NCBI RefSeq assembly: GCF_900188275.1
Contig: NZ_FZNY01000001.1
Coordinates: 248,001-312,000 of the forward strand
From: Dokdonia pacifica
GTDB lineage: Bacteria; Bacteroidota; Bacteroidia; Flavobacteriales; Flavobacteriaceae
Direction of reading: 5' to 3'
Length of the DNA stretch: 64,000 nt
Numbering within the stretch: position 1 is the first letter of the stretch; each line of letters starts with the position of its first letter. Below the pieces are notes generated by a model. It did not search any database, was not told the origin of the DNA, and worked only from the letters and a program-made list of their open reading frames with translations. Of the stretch, positions 16,487 to 26,900 are shown piece by piece. The translations under genes and the position numbers were made by a program.

Positions 16487-18313
16487 TTAGTGATTCATTT
16501 CTTCTTCATTGTCTTGCAATGGTATATGCTGTGGTGCAAAATCTTGACCTGGTATTACATAGTCAGATTCGTCCTTATTTAATTTACTATAATCATAAGC
16601 CCATCTGTGTACTTCAGGGATAGGTCCATCCCAGTTTCCGTGAATATGCTTTACTTCTGCAGTCCACTCTAATGTATTAGATTTCCAAGGGTTTTTCGGC
16701 CCTTTCTTACCATAGAACATAGAGTGAATAAAGTTGTATAAGAATACTAATTGCGCTGCTCCAGTAATTAATGCAAATATGGTAATAGCAACGTTTACAT
16801 CAGAAAGATCGTCAAAATAAGGGAAAGCAGTATTTGTATAGTAACGTCTTGGAAGACCTGCCATACCAATAAAGTGCATTGGGAAGAAAATTCCATAAGC
16901 TCCTATAACGGTTACCCAAAAATGTACATATCCTAAATTCTTATTCATCATTTTCCCTTCAAACATTTTAGGGAACCAATGATATACTCCTGCAAATAAT
17001 CCATACAATGCAGATATACCCATTACTAAGTGGAAGTGAGCTACTACAAAATAAGTATCATGCACATTAATATCTAATGTACTATCACCTAATATAATTC
17101 CTGTTAAACCTCCAGAGATAAATGTAGATACTAATCCAATAGAGAATAACATTGCAGGGTTAAATTGCAGATTTCCTTTCCAAAGTGTGGTGATATAGTT
17201 AAACGCTTTTACAGCAGAAGGAATCGCAATTAATAATGTTGTAAATGTAAATACTGACCCTAAGAAAGGATTCATTCCTGAGATAAACATGTGGTGACCC
17301 CAAACAATTGTAGATAAAAATGCAATTGCAAGAATAGAGGCAACCATGGCTCGATATCCAAAAATTGGCTTACGAGAGTTTGTAGCTATAATCTCTGATG
17401 TTATTCCTAAGGCTGGTAATAATACAATATATACTTCTGGATGTCCTAAGAACCAAAATAGGTGTTCAAATAATACTGGCGAACCTCCTGAGTTATGTAA
17501 TACTTCTCCACCTATATAAATATCTGAAAGGAAGAAGGATGTTCCAAAACTCCTATCCATAATAAGCATTAATGCTGCAGATAATAAAACTGGGAATGAT
17601 ACTACTCCAATAATTGCAGTTACAAAAAACGCCCATATTGTAAGCGGAAGACGTGTCATTGTCATTCCTTTTGTACGTAAGTTTAATACGGTTACAATGT
17701 AGTTAAGAGAACCTAAAAGTGATGATGCAATAAATATTGCCATAGACACTAGCCATAAGGTCATCCCCATTCCTGATGAAGAAATACTATTAGGAAGTGC
17801 ACTTAAAGGAGGATAGATTGTCCACCCTGCTGCTGCTGGTCCTGACTCTACAAAAAGAGAAAGTACCATGATGATTGAAGAAAGGAAAAACAACCAGTAA
17901 GATATCATGTTTAAGAATCCTGACGCCATATCTCTAGCTCCAATCTGTAATGGAATTAATAGGTTACTAAATGTTCCACTAAGACCTGCTGTTAATACAA
18001 AGAATACCATGATCGTACCATGTATTGTAATAAGCGCAAGATATACGTTAGGATCCATTACTCCATCTTTACCCCAATCACCTAACAATACTTCATAAAT
18101 AGTAAATTTATGATCAGGCCAAGCCAATTGTAAACGGAAAAGTAACGACATTGCGATACCAATAATACCCATGATCAAACCAGTTATTAAATACTGCTTT
18201 GAAATCATTTTATGATCTGTACTAAAGATATACTTTGTTACAAATGTTTCTTTATGATGATGATGTCCGTGATCGTCGTGTGCGTGATCTAATCCTGCTG
18301 CGTGTGCTGACAT
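16487..18313 (-). CDS. ctaD: Cytochrome c oxidase subunit I (aa3 type)
   Basis: This 608-residue protein is the catalytic haem-copper subunit that reduces oxygen to water and pumps protons. The usual text is visible: TIHGTIMVFFVL (low-spin haem His in helix II), FWFLGHPEVYIVLLPALG (CuB His and cross-linked Tyr), VWGHHMFISG (CuB His pair) and VHDTYFVVAHFHLVMG (haem ligands). The N-terminus is His-rich (HAHDDHGHHHHKE). It is the last gene of the act-cta operon and is followed by a terminator. In flavobacteria this oxidase forms a supercomplex with alternative complex III, as the gene order suggests. Confidence 0.98.
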   Translation of the reverse strand: MSAHAAGLDHAHDDHGHHHHKETFVTKYIFSTDHKMISKQYLITGLIMGIIGIAMSLLFRLQLAWPDHKFTIYEVLLGDWGKDGVMDPNVYLALITIHGTIMVFFVLTAGLSGTFSNLLIPLQIGARDMASGFLNMISYWLFFLSSIIMVLSLFVESGPAAAGWTIYPPLSALPNSISSSGMGMTLWLVSMAIFIASSLLGSLNYIVTVLNLRTKGMTMTRLPLTIWAFFVTAIIGVVSFPVLLSAALMLIMDRSFGTSFFLSDIYIGGEVLHNSGGSPVLFEHLFWFLGHPEVYIVLLPALGITSEIIATNSRKPIFGYRAMVASILAIAFLSTIVWGHHMFISGMNPFLGSVFTFTTLLIAIPSAVKAFNYITTLWKGNLQFNPAMLFSIGLVSTFISGGLTGIILGDSTLDINVHDTYFVVAHFHLVMGISALYGLFAGVYHWFPKMFEGKMMNKNLGYVHFWVTVIGAYGIFFPMHFIGMAGLPRRYYTNTAFPYFDDLSDVNVAITIFALITGAAQLVFLYNFIHSMFYGKKGPKNPWKSNTLEWTAEVKHIHGNWDGPIPEVHRWAYDYSKLNKDESDYVIPGQDFAPQHIPLQDNEEEMNH

Positions 18314-18351
18314 AATCTTAATACTTTATACTTAAGTTAGTTTTCTTTTTC

Positions 18352-19428
18352 TTATTCGTTATTAGCGGCTATACTCTTTCCAAATGTTTTTTGTTGCGCC
18401 ATCCAAGCATCATACTCTTCTTGCGTTTCAACAACAATCTTCATTTGCATATTGTAGTGTGATGCACCACAAATTTTATTACATAGCAAATAATAGTCAA
18501 ATTCGTTATACTCATCGATTTCACCATTTCCATCGGCAAGAGACTTTTTGTTCTTCTCTCTTCTAATTTCTTTAATCACCTGCATCTTATCTTTCATGTA
18601 CTGTGTCTCACGAATTTCAGCAGTTGTTTTTGAAGGTGTAAATGAGAATTGTGTAATCATACCTGGAACTACGTTCATTTGTGCACGGAAGTGAGGCATG
18701 TATGCAGAGTGTAATACATCTTGTGATCTTAATTTAAAGATTACTTGACGTCCAACAGGCAAATGTAATTCTGATGTAATCACATCATCCATTGCATCTT
18801 GGTCACTCATATCTACTCCTACTGTATTTGCTCCTTCTATAAAACGCACATTTGCATTTCCTAAAATATTATCTTCTCCAGCATAACGAGCTTCCCATGC
18901 AAAACGCTTTGCATATAGTTCTACTACAATAGCATCTTCTTCTTCTTCAAAGTTCATGATATCAGACCATGTAAATAGTCCATAAATGATAAGACCTGCA
19001 AGAACAACAACTGGAATAATTGTCCATATAAATTCTAACTTATCATTATCTGCATAAAATAATGCGCGATTCCCTTTTTTACCTTGATACTTGTATGCAA
19101 AGTAATGAAGTAATGCTTGTGTGATTACTTGCACTACCATAATAAGTGCAAGTGATATAAACATTAATGTATCATAACTAGAACCATGCTCTGAAGATGC
19201 TTCTGGCAAGTAAAACTTACTATAATTCCAGAAACAATATATTGTTATAAAATACATGAAGATAAGGAACATAATCATCAACTTCCCGTTAACACGGTTG
19301 TCCTTATCATTTGCTATTTGTCCGTTCTCACTATTCCCTTTAAGTTGAGACAACTTAAAGATTTTTGACATTTGCCAAATTGTAACTACAAATAGAATTA
19401 CTACGATGAGTGCTAATAAACCTGTCAT
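18352..19428 (-). CDS. ctaC: Cytochrome c oxidase subunit II
   Basis: The 358-residue protein carries the binuclear CuA centre that accepts electrons from cytochrome c. Two or three N-terminal membrane helices (LLALIVVILFVVTIWQM; MIMFLIFMYFITIYCFW; and a third around IPVVVLAGLIIYGLFTW) precede the cupredoxin domain. The CuA motif is CNKICGASHYNM (Cys, Cys, His, Met) plus an upstream His in DVLHSAYMPHFRAQ. An extra acidic/basic stretch (MQVIKEIRREKNKKSL) lies just before the copper loop. It is 27 nt downstream of actF and 38 nt upstream of ctaD. Confidence 0.97.
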   Translation of the reverse strand: MTGLLALIVVILFVVTIWQMSKIFKLSQLKGNSENGQIANDKDNRVNGKLMIMFLIFMYFITIYCFWNYSKFYLPEASSEHGSSYDTLMFISLALIMVVQVITQALLHYFAYKYQGKKGNRALFYADNDKLEFIWTIIPVVVLAGLIIYGLFTWSDIMNFEEEEDAIVVELYAKRFAWEARYAGEDNILGNANVRFIEGANTVGVDMSDQDAMDDVITSELHLPVGRQVIFKLRSQDVLHSAYMPHFRAQMNVVPGMITQFSFTPSKTTAEIRETQYMKDKMQVIKEIRREKNKKSLADGNGEIDEYNEFDYYLLCNKICGASHYNMQMKIVVETQEEYDAWMAQQKTFGKSIAANNE

Positions 19429-19455
19429 TGCTTTCTAACTTCTTTTATCTATATT

Positions 19456-20826
19456 CTAATAGTGAAAATGTTTACTTTCTTCAATAAGCGGGTTACGCTT
19501 AGGCTCTAATGGACGTTTTGAAAGTGATCTAAATACCACAAAAATGAACAATCCAAGGAAGAATAATAATGATCCTATTTCAACAAAACCAAACGACCAA
19601 GACTTCCCTACAGTTGCTGGCATAACCATATTAAATAAATCTACATAGTGTCCCAGTAAAATTACAATACCTGCCATCACCACAAACCAATTTACTCGTT
19701 TGAAATCACTATTCATTAATAATAATAATGGGAAAACGAAATTCATACCTAACATTGCAAAGAAAGGAAGGTTGTAATCTTCTATTCTTGTAATAAAGTA
19801 GGTTACCTCTTCTGGAATATTCGAATACCAGATAAGCATAAACTGAGAGAACCAAAGGTATGTCCAGAAAATACTAAAAGCGAACATAAACTTTGCTAAA
19901 TCATGAATATGACTATCATTTACTTGTTTTAAATATCCTTGAGATTTCAATACGATCGTTACTAATGCTATTGTTGTAATAGCGCATACCATCATTCCCG
20001 CAAATACATACCATCCAAATAAGGTACTAAACCAGTGTGGATCTAATGACATAATCCAATCCCAAGACATGATTGATTCTGTGTATATAAAGAATACAAG
20101 AAACATTGCTGCAGCCTTAAAAGATTTTTTGTGCCATCTGTTATCAGTTGCTTCATCTTGATTCTTACTAAACTTTAAAGCAAAATATCTATAAAGGTTC
20201 CAACCTATAATAAAGAATGCGGCTCTTCCTAAGAAAAAAGGAATATTTAAGTATCCTGATTTACCATCTATTAATTTATCATAATGAGCATTATCTGGAT
20301 CTGTTATACCTTCAGCCATCCAATGAAACATATGATTTACATGAGAACTTGATAAGCATAGTAATATAAACATGATAATACTACCTGGTAATAAGTAAGC
20401 AGTAATCCCTTCCATTACTCGAAGTACTAATGGTGACCAACCTGCTTGTGATGCATATTGTATTGCATAAAAAGCAAGACAAGCTAATGCTATCATAAAG
20501 AAGAAGAATGCTGCAATATATATAGCAGACCAAGGCTTATTTTGATACTGTCCTAATACGTGCTCATTATGTTCTTCTGGAGTCATTTCGTGACCTCCCT
20601 CACTGTGAGAAGATGTTTCTCCATGAGCAGCAGCCTCCCCATGACCATTGTCATGTGTTGCTTCTGTTTCGTGACCTCCTCCGTGACCATCACCATGTGC
20701 AGCTTCCATAGCGGCTACTTCTTCTGTAGTGCTAGGTAAATTATAATAATCTACTGCAAACAATATCGCACCAACAGCCATAAAAATAAATGCTGTAAGT
20801 TTTAAGTTTTTAGATAATGTATACAT
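19456..20826 (-). CDS. actF: Alternative complex III subunit ActF
   Basis: ActF is a quinol:cytochrome c oxidoreductase membrane subunit related to ActC/NrfD. The 456-residue product has about ten membrane helices. Residues about 38-92, between the first and second helix, form a very His/Glu-rich loop (HGDGHGGGHETEATHDNGHG and onwards). That loop could bind metal or proton-buffer the site, which is inference. The operon order actA-B-C-D-E-F-ctaC-ctaD matches flavobacteria in which complex III and the aa3 oxidase form one supercomplex. Confidence 0.93.
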   Translation of the reverse strand: MYTLSKNLKLTAFIFMAVGAILFAVDYYNLPSTTEEVAAMEAAHGDGHGGGHETEATHDNGHGEAAAHGETSSHSEGGHEMTPEEHNEHVLGQYQNKPWSAIYIAAFFFFMIALACLAFYAIQYASQAGWSPLVLRVMEGITAYLLPGSIIMFILLCLSSSHVNHMFHWMAEGITDPDNAHYDKLIDGKSGYLNIPFFLGRAAFFIIGWNLYRYFALKFSKNQDEATDNRWHKKSFKAAAMFLVFFIYTESIMSWDWIMSLDPHWFSTLFGWYVFAGMMVCAITTIALVTIVLKSQGYLKQVNDSHIHDLAKFMFAFSIFWTYLWFSQFMLIWYSNIPEEVTYFITRIEDYNLPFFAMLGMNFVFPLLLLMNSDFKRVNWFVVMAGIVILLGHYVDLFNMVMPATVGKSWSFGFVEIGSLLFFLGLFIFVVFRSLSKRPLEPKRNPLIEESKHFHY

Positions 20827-20859
20827 ATCTTTCTGTTATCGCTTTTTCAGTTAGTGTGT

Positions 20860-21549
20860 TTAGTGCTCTGTACCGTGATCTTCTTTAATAGTAGTATGTT
20901 CATCAGTATCATGACTTCCTTCATTGTCATGAGTTTCTTCTACATGAATTTCTTCTTCTACTACATCGTATGCACGAGGTTCTTTCTTATCTAATTTATC
21001 TTTTAGAGACATTACATAATGATCTACCATCCACATCTCTTCTTCAGTCATTTGAGAAGCGTAAGATCCCATCGTATTAATTCCATAATACATCACGTGA
21101 TAAACACTTCCTTCAGTAATTGCTCTACCTTCATCATTATATGCTGGTACACCTAGTATCTTTTCACGCTCTACAAGTGTCCCATTACCATCTCCTTTTT
21201 TACCATGGCAAATACCACAATAAATATCATAAAGCTCTTGTCCTTTTGCTTCAGTTTCTTCTGTAAAAGGGAGTTTATTTTTAAGATTTGCTTTTGCAAA
21301 CTCTTTCCCTTCATTGGTGTTTTCTATCTCGTAAGGCATCCATCCCCTAGCAATTGAGCCTTCTGCTGGTTTCATAGCAGATGATCCACCTGTTACAGTT
21401 TCAAATACTTCGTAATCACCATAGGTTTCATACCCCGCTGATTCATACATATTAGGCATATACTGATAGTTAGGCTTATTATCTTCCTGACAAGAACCTA
21501 AACTTATAATGGCAATAAGTACGATAGCTATTTTGAATATATTCTTCAT
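20860..21549 (-). CDS. actE: Alternative complex III subunit ActE, monohaem cytochrome c lipoprotein
   Basis: The 229-residue protein starts with a lipoprotein signal (IAIISLGSC, acylated Cys20). One haem-binding motif, CGICH (111-115), lies in a class I cytochrome c domain that is followed by MEEEMWMVDHYVMSL-like text. ActE is the monohaem cytochrome of alternative complex III, probably handing electrons towards the oxidase. The C-terminal 35 residues are an acidic His-rich tail (HVEETHDNEGSHDTDEH) with no counterpart in the haem domain. It is 9 nt from actD and 33 nt from actF. Confidence 0.93.
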   Translation of the reverse strand: MKNIFKIAIVLIAIISLGSCQEDNKPNYQYMPNMYESAGYETYGDYEVFETVTGGSSAMKPAEGSIARGWMPYEIENTNEGKEFAKANLKNKLPFTEETEAKGQELYDIYCGICHGKKGDGNGTLVEREKILGVPAYNDEGRAITEGSVYHVMYYGINTMGSYASQMTEEEMWMVDHYVMSLKDKLDKKEPRAYDVVEEEIHVEETHDNEGSHDTDEHTTIKEDHGTEH

Positions 21550-21558
21550 TGCGTATCC

Positions 21559-22095
21559 TTATTCTTCGTTTGCTACTAAATTAATTTCTGTTGCTCCAGT
21601 TCCTACTAGAAAATCTGCTAGTTCTTGAGCATCGTGTCCTGATGCATCAATTTCCATTAAGAAATGATCATCTGTTGTACGTACATCTGGGTTTTCTGCT
21701 TTCTTAAACGGCCAAAGTCTACTACGCATATAAAAAGTAATAACCATTAAATGGGCCGCAAAAAACACTGTAAGTTCAAACATAATAGGAACAAATGCTG
21801 GCATATTTTCTATATAACTAAAGCTAGGCTTACCTCCAATATTCTGAGGCCAATCTTCAATCATAATGAAGTTCATCATTGTAATAGCAACTGTAAGTCC
21901 AACACATCCATACATAAATGCAGTAATGGCTAATTTTGTAGGAGCTAATCCCATTGCTTTATCAAGTCCGTGCACAGGAAACGGAGTGTACACCTCATTT
22001 ATATGTAAGTGCTTCTTCTTTGCTTCCTTAACGGCGTTCATTAAAACGTCGTCATCTGTATAAAGTGCGTGTATAACGTGTGATCCCGTACTCAT
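21559..22095 (-). CDS. actD: Alternative complex III subunit ActD (DUF3341)
   Basis: ActD is a small membrane subunit of alternative complex III with two helices (LAITAFMYGCVGLTVAITMM and FVPIMFELTVFFAAHLMVIT). The best start is the Met of MSTGSHVIHALYTDDD at 22095, 1 nt after the actC stop, which gives 178 residues. An in-frame upstream ATG at 22137 would overlap actC by 41 nt and add residues not typical of the family. The protein is complete and resembles the DUF3341 family. Confidence 0.92.
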   Translation of the reverse strand: MSTGSHVIHALYTDDDVLMNAVKEAKKKHLHINEVYTPFPVHGLDKAMGLAPTKLAITAFMYGCVGLTVAITMMNFIMIEDWPQNIGGKPSFSYIENMPAFVPIMFELTVFFAAHLMVITFYMRSRLWPFKKAENPDVRTTDDHFLMEIDASGHDAQELADFLVGTGATEINLVANEE

Positions 22096-22096
22096 A

Positions 22097-23866
22097 CTAG
22101 TTGTTATTAAGTTTTGCTGCCTGTCCTGCCCAATCATCGCGTTCTGCTCTTCCTGGGAATGAACCTGTAATACTATCTAAAAGGTCGTACTCTCTTTGAG
22201 TCATTTTTGCTACTTGAGCAAATGTGAAGATACCAAGCTCATTAAGCTTTTCTTCCATTTTTGGACCAATACCATTTATCTTCTTAAGATCATCTGCTTG
22301 TTGTGTACTTGCATCAAAGATTCCAAGTGAACCAACAAGATCTTCAACACTACCTGAAGGAGGCTCAACTAATGGTTGTCCATCATCCAGTTTTTGTGTT
22401 GCTACTATTGTTTCGTGATCTCCTAGATTTATTTTTACAGGACCGCCTGAAGTACGTGGATCAGCACCCGTACCTAATAATGATTGTCCAGATTCTCTTA
22501 AATTCTTATAACGCTCACCAGAAGACTTCATAATTGTTTTTACTTCTGCTTGTGCAATTACAGGGAATGTACGTGCATACAACAAGAAGAGTACAAAGAA
22601 GAATCCAATAGTTCCTATAAAGATTCCTATATCTACAAATGTAGGTGAGAACATTGTCCAAGAAGATGGAAGGTAATCACGGTGAAGTGATGTTACAATA
22701 ATCACAAAACGCTCAAACCACATCCCTATATTTACTACAATTGAAATTACAAATGAGAACATAATACTTCTTCTCAATTTAGGGAACCACATAAATTGTG
22801 GTGAGAATACATTACAGATCATCATACTCCAGTATGCCCAAGCATAAGGTCCTGTAGCACGATTTAAGAATGCATATTGCTCATACTCTACTCCAGAATA
22901 CCATGACATAAATAGCTCCGTAATATAAGCTACCCCTACGATAGAACCCGTAATCATAATGACGATGTTCATCAACTCAATATGCTGTAATGTAATATAG
23001 TTTTCTAAATTAGACACTTTACGCATTACAATAAGTAATGTATTTACCATTGCAAATCCTGAGAATACCGCTCCTGCAACAAAGTAAGGAGGGAATATTG
23101 TGGTATGCCATCCAGGAATTACTGAGGTTGCGAAGTCAAAAGATACAATAGTGTGTACAGAAAGTACCAGTGGTGTTGCAAGACCTGCAAGTACTAGAGA
23201 TACTTCCTCAAAACGTTGCCAATCTTTAGCACGTCCAGACCATCCAAATGATAATAAACTATATATTTTCTTTTGAAAAGGCTTTACTGCACGATCACGT
23301 ATCATTGCAAAATCAGGAAGTAACCCTGTCCACCAGAATACTAATGAAACCGATAGATATGTTGATATTGCAAATACATCCCAAAGAAGTGGTGAATTAA
23401 AGTTTACCCATAAAGAACCAAATTGATTTGGAATAGGTAATACCCAGTATGCTAACCAAGGACGTCCCATGTGAATGATTGGGAATAATCCTGCCTGAAC
23501 TACTGAGAAGATAGTCATCGCCTCTGCAGAACGGTTAATCGCCATACGCCACTTCTGACGGAAAAGTAATAATACCGCCGAAATCAGTGTTCCTGCGTGA
23601 CCGATACCTACCCACCATACAAAGTTGGTAATATCCCAAGCCCATCCTACAGTTTTATTAAGACCCCAACTACCTATACCGTTTGATATGGTATAAATAA
23701 TACAGCCTATTCCCCACAGAAATGCAGCTAAAGCAATAGTAAATACTATCCACCAAGATTTATTTGCACGCCCTTCTACAGGAGCTGCAACGTCTAAAGT
23801 TACATCGTGATATGTTTTATCGCCGGTAACTAGTGGTCTTCGTATAGGTGCTTCGTAATGCGCCAT
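22097..23866 (-). CDS. actC: Alternative complex III subunit ActC (NrfD-like) with C-terminal HhH extension
   Basis: ActC is the NrfD/PsrC-type quinol-binding membrane subunit of alternative complex III. About ten membrane helices fill residues 40-450 (for example TNFVWWVGIGHAGTLISAVL and WWTGLLPDFAMIRD). The last 70-75 residues form a separate module: DDLKKINGIGPKMEEKLNEL followed by GIFTFAQVAKMTQREYDLL and PGRAERDDWAGQAAKL. This is the helix-hairpin-helix-like domain found at the ends of NADH dehydrogenase or ribosomal L21-like proteins. A fusion of it to ActC is noted as unusual. Total length is 589 residues. It is 35 nt from actB. Confidence 0.93.
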   Translation of the reverse strand: MAHYEAPIRRPLVTGDKTYHDVTLDVAAPVEGRANKSWWIVFTIALAAFLWGIGCIIYTISNGIGSWGLNKTVGWAWDITNFVWWVGIGHAGTLISAVLLLFRQKWRMAINRSAEAMTIFSVVQAGLFPIIHMGRPWLAYWVLPIPNQFGSLWVNFNSPLLWDVFAISTYLSVSLVFWWTGLLPDFAMIRDRAVKPFQKKIYSLLSFGWSGRAKDWQRFEEVSLVLAGLATPLVLSVHTIVSFDFATSVIPGWHTTIFPPYFVAGAVFSGFAMVNTLLIVMRKVSNLENYITLQHIELMNIVIMITGSIVGVAYITELFMSWYSGVEYEQYAFLNRATGPYAWAYWSMMICNVFSPQFMWFPKLRRSIMFSFVISIVVNIGMWFERFVIIVTSLHRDYLPSSWTMFSPTFVDIGIFIGTIGFFFVLFLLYARTFPVIAQAEVKTIMKSSGERYKNLRESGQSLLGTGADPRTSGGPVKINLGDHETIVATQKLDDGQPLVEPPSGSVEDLVGSLGIFDASTQQADDLKKINGIGPKMEEKLNELGIFTFAQVAKMTQREYDLLDSITGSFPGRAERDDWAGQAAKLNNN

Positions 23867-23901
23867 AATCCTATATAATTAGTTCTTTTGATTAGTTATT
23901 T

Positions 23902-26900
23902 TTATGCTTCTTTTGTATTTCTCACTTTCGTTTGGTAGAATACATTTGGTTTTGTTCCTACGCTTTCAAGTAAGTGATACATTCTATCATCTTGTGATTG
24001 GTGATACACCTCACTAGACTTATCATTTACATCTCCAAAGGTTAATGCTCCACTTGTACATGCATTTGAACATGCTGTTGCAAACTCTCCATCTTTGATC
24101 TCACGACCATCACGCTTAGCATCTAGAATTGTTTTTTGTGTCATTTGCATACACATAGAACATTTCTCCATAACCCCACGAGAACGTACTGTCACATCAG
24201 GATTAATTACCATACGCCCAAGGTCATTATTCATATAATAATCAAACTCATCATTACCATTATATAAGAACCAGTTGAAACGACGTACTTTATAAGGACA
24301 GTTGTTTGCACAATAACGTGTACCTACACAACGGTTATACGCCATATGGTTTTGACCTTGACGACCGTGTGATGTTGCAGCTACTGGACATACAGTCTCA
24401 CAAGGAGCATGATTACAGTGCTGACACATTACTGGCTGGAATGCTACTTGTGGATTTGCAGCCGGATCTTCCATTTCTCCAAATCCGCCTAAAGATCCAT
24501 TTTCACCCCATAGACCATCCATATCATCTTTCTGCTGATCATCACCTGCAAACGTATTATTAGAAGAGTAATATCTATCTATACGTAACCAATGCATATC
24601 ACGGCTACGACGTACTTCAGATTTTCCTACTACAGGAACATTATTTTCAGCATGACAAGCGATGACACAAGCTCCACATCCAGTACATGCATTTAAATCT
24701 ATTCCTAGATTAAAATGATGTCCTATAGAACGATCAAACTCATCCCAAAGATCTACTTCTGGAGAAGTTACTTCATACTCTTGATGATCTTTAGATACTG
24801 TAGGAACTGCATTCCAAAAACTTTTATCTTTAGTATTAAAGATCTCAAGTCTTGTTTCTTTTACAATATCACCACGCCCCATTAAGGTATTGTGTAATTG
24901 TATTACAGCAAACTCATGCATTCCATCTACTTTATCAATAGAAACACCTCCTTGTGTCATACTACCATTAAGCATTAATGGATATGCATTTACACCTGTT
25001 TGCATTTCTTCTTGAATAGACGTTGTTCTACCATAACCAACAGCAAGACCAATAGATCCTTTTGCTTGACCAGGCTGCACCATTACAGGAGCAATTAAAG
25101 AAACTCCATTTACAGTTATTTTTGCAAGGGTTCCATTTAAACCTCCATTAGCATCATGGCGTGCTTCTGTAAAGAATGTGCTACGATCTAACCATAGTCC
25201 TTTATCTTTAGCATCAGCTTCAGACATAGTAATGTAGTTATCCCAGGTAGCTCTTGTAATAGGATCTGGCATCTCTTGCAACCAAGGATTGTTTGCTTGA
25301 TTACCATCTCCCATTGATGTTTTTGTATATAAGGTCAATTCAAAACCTCCACCTTGGAACGTTGTTGAAGCACCTGCATCTTCCGTTATGGAAGTATCTG
25401 TATTTGTTGAAACCGCTTTCGCGAAAGCGTCTGTCATCACAACCCCATCATGTACCGCTTTATTAAAAGAGATACCTGCATTGGTCATTGTAGACTTCAT
25501 GTAATCATAATAAGACTGATCACTCTCCATCCACTTTAATAAACTGTCTTGGAATTGTCTTGTATCGAATAAAGGACGAATTGTAGGTTGTGTAATACTT
25601 ACCTCTCCTTGCTTGATTTGAACATCACCCCATGCCTCAAGATAATGAGGAACTGGCGCAATATGTGTTGCTACAGAAGCTGTTTCATCTGCACGCATAG
25701 AACACGCTACAGACACTGCTACTTTAGCAAGTCCTGTATTAAATGCCGCTGCATTAGGAAGTGTGTATGAAGGATTTACTCCAGCCATCACTAACATTCC
25801 TACACTTCCAGCATTCATATCTTTAATAAGCTGATTTACCTTGCGGATATCTCCAGAACGCGTCATTCTTGGAGCAGCAACATCTATCACCTCACTGTTT
25901 GCATTTACTTCTAACGCTTTAGTTTGAGAAGGCACATCTTGTAATCCTGTTACAACAATACCCTTACTACCTGCAGCTCTTAGTTCACTTATCGCGGCAC
26001 TAACAGCTTTCTTTGCATGCTCAGGAACTCCAGACATTGAACCTCCAGCCAACGCGCTTAATATTGCTTTCTGCTGAGAAGGTGTTACAGGAACACGCAC
26101 ATCTGCATTAGCTCCCGACAGTGACATATTTGCCTCAAACTGGAAATGACGAGACATCTTACCTTCTGTAGGAATACGTCCTTTTGCATATCCGGCATCA
26201 TAGCCTCCACCATTCCAATCTCCTAAGAAATCTGCTCCTACAGACACTATCACTTCTGCTTTTGAGAAGTCATAATCTGCAAGGGCACGCACACCATACT
26301 TTACTTCGAAAGCATCTAGTGCAAATTGCTCTCCTACTGCATCATATGCAACATGAGAAACATTTGGATATTTTTCTACAAACTCAGCAATAAGCTTATC
26401 AGTAGAAGGACTTGCAAATGTTTGTGTTAATAACACTACTTGCTTCCCACTATTTAGCTGCGCCATCACGCCTGTATCAATATCACTCCAAGAAACTGCC
26501 TCACCAGAAGCAGTTGGCCCTTGTGCACGATTTTGATCATACATAGACAACACAGAAGCGTGCACACGAGCATTTGCTCCGTACCCAGCTTTTGCTAGTT
26601 TATTATTTTCAATCTTTATAGGTCTTCCTTCACGAGTTTTTACAAGCACACTTGCAAAATCAAATCCATCTGCGATTGTAGATGCATAATAATCTGCAAC
26701 TCCAGGAACAATCTGTTCTGGCTGCACTACATAAGGAATGGATTTCTTAACAGGACCTTCACAAGCCGCAAGTGATGCTGCTGCTGTAGTGAAACCTACG
26801 TACTTTAAGAAGTCACGACGTGTTGTTTGAGACGTTTCTAAGGTTTCTTTATCACCTAAAAACTCATCCGTCGGAATTTCTTCTACAAACTCATTCTGTC

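Noticed and set aside
22096-22137. Upstream ATG of actD at 22137
   Set aside because: It would overlap actC by 41 nt and add residues not seen in the family; the ATG at 22095 is 1 nt after the actC stop.
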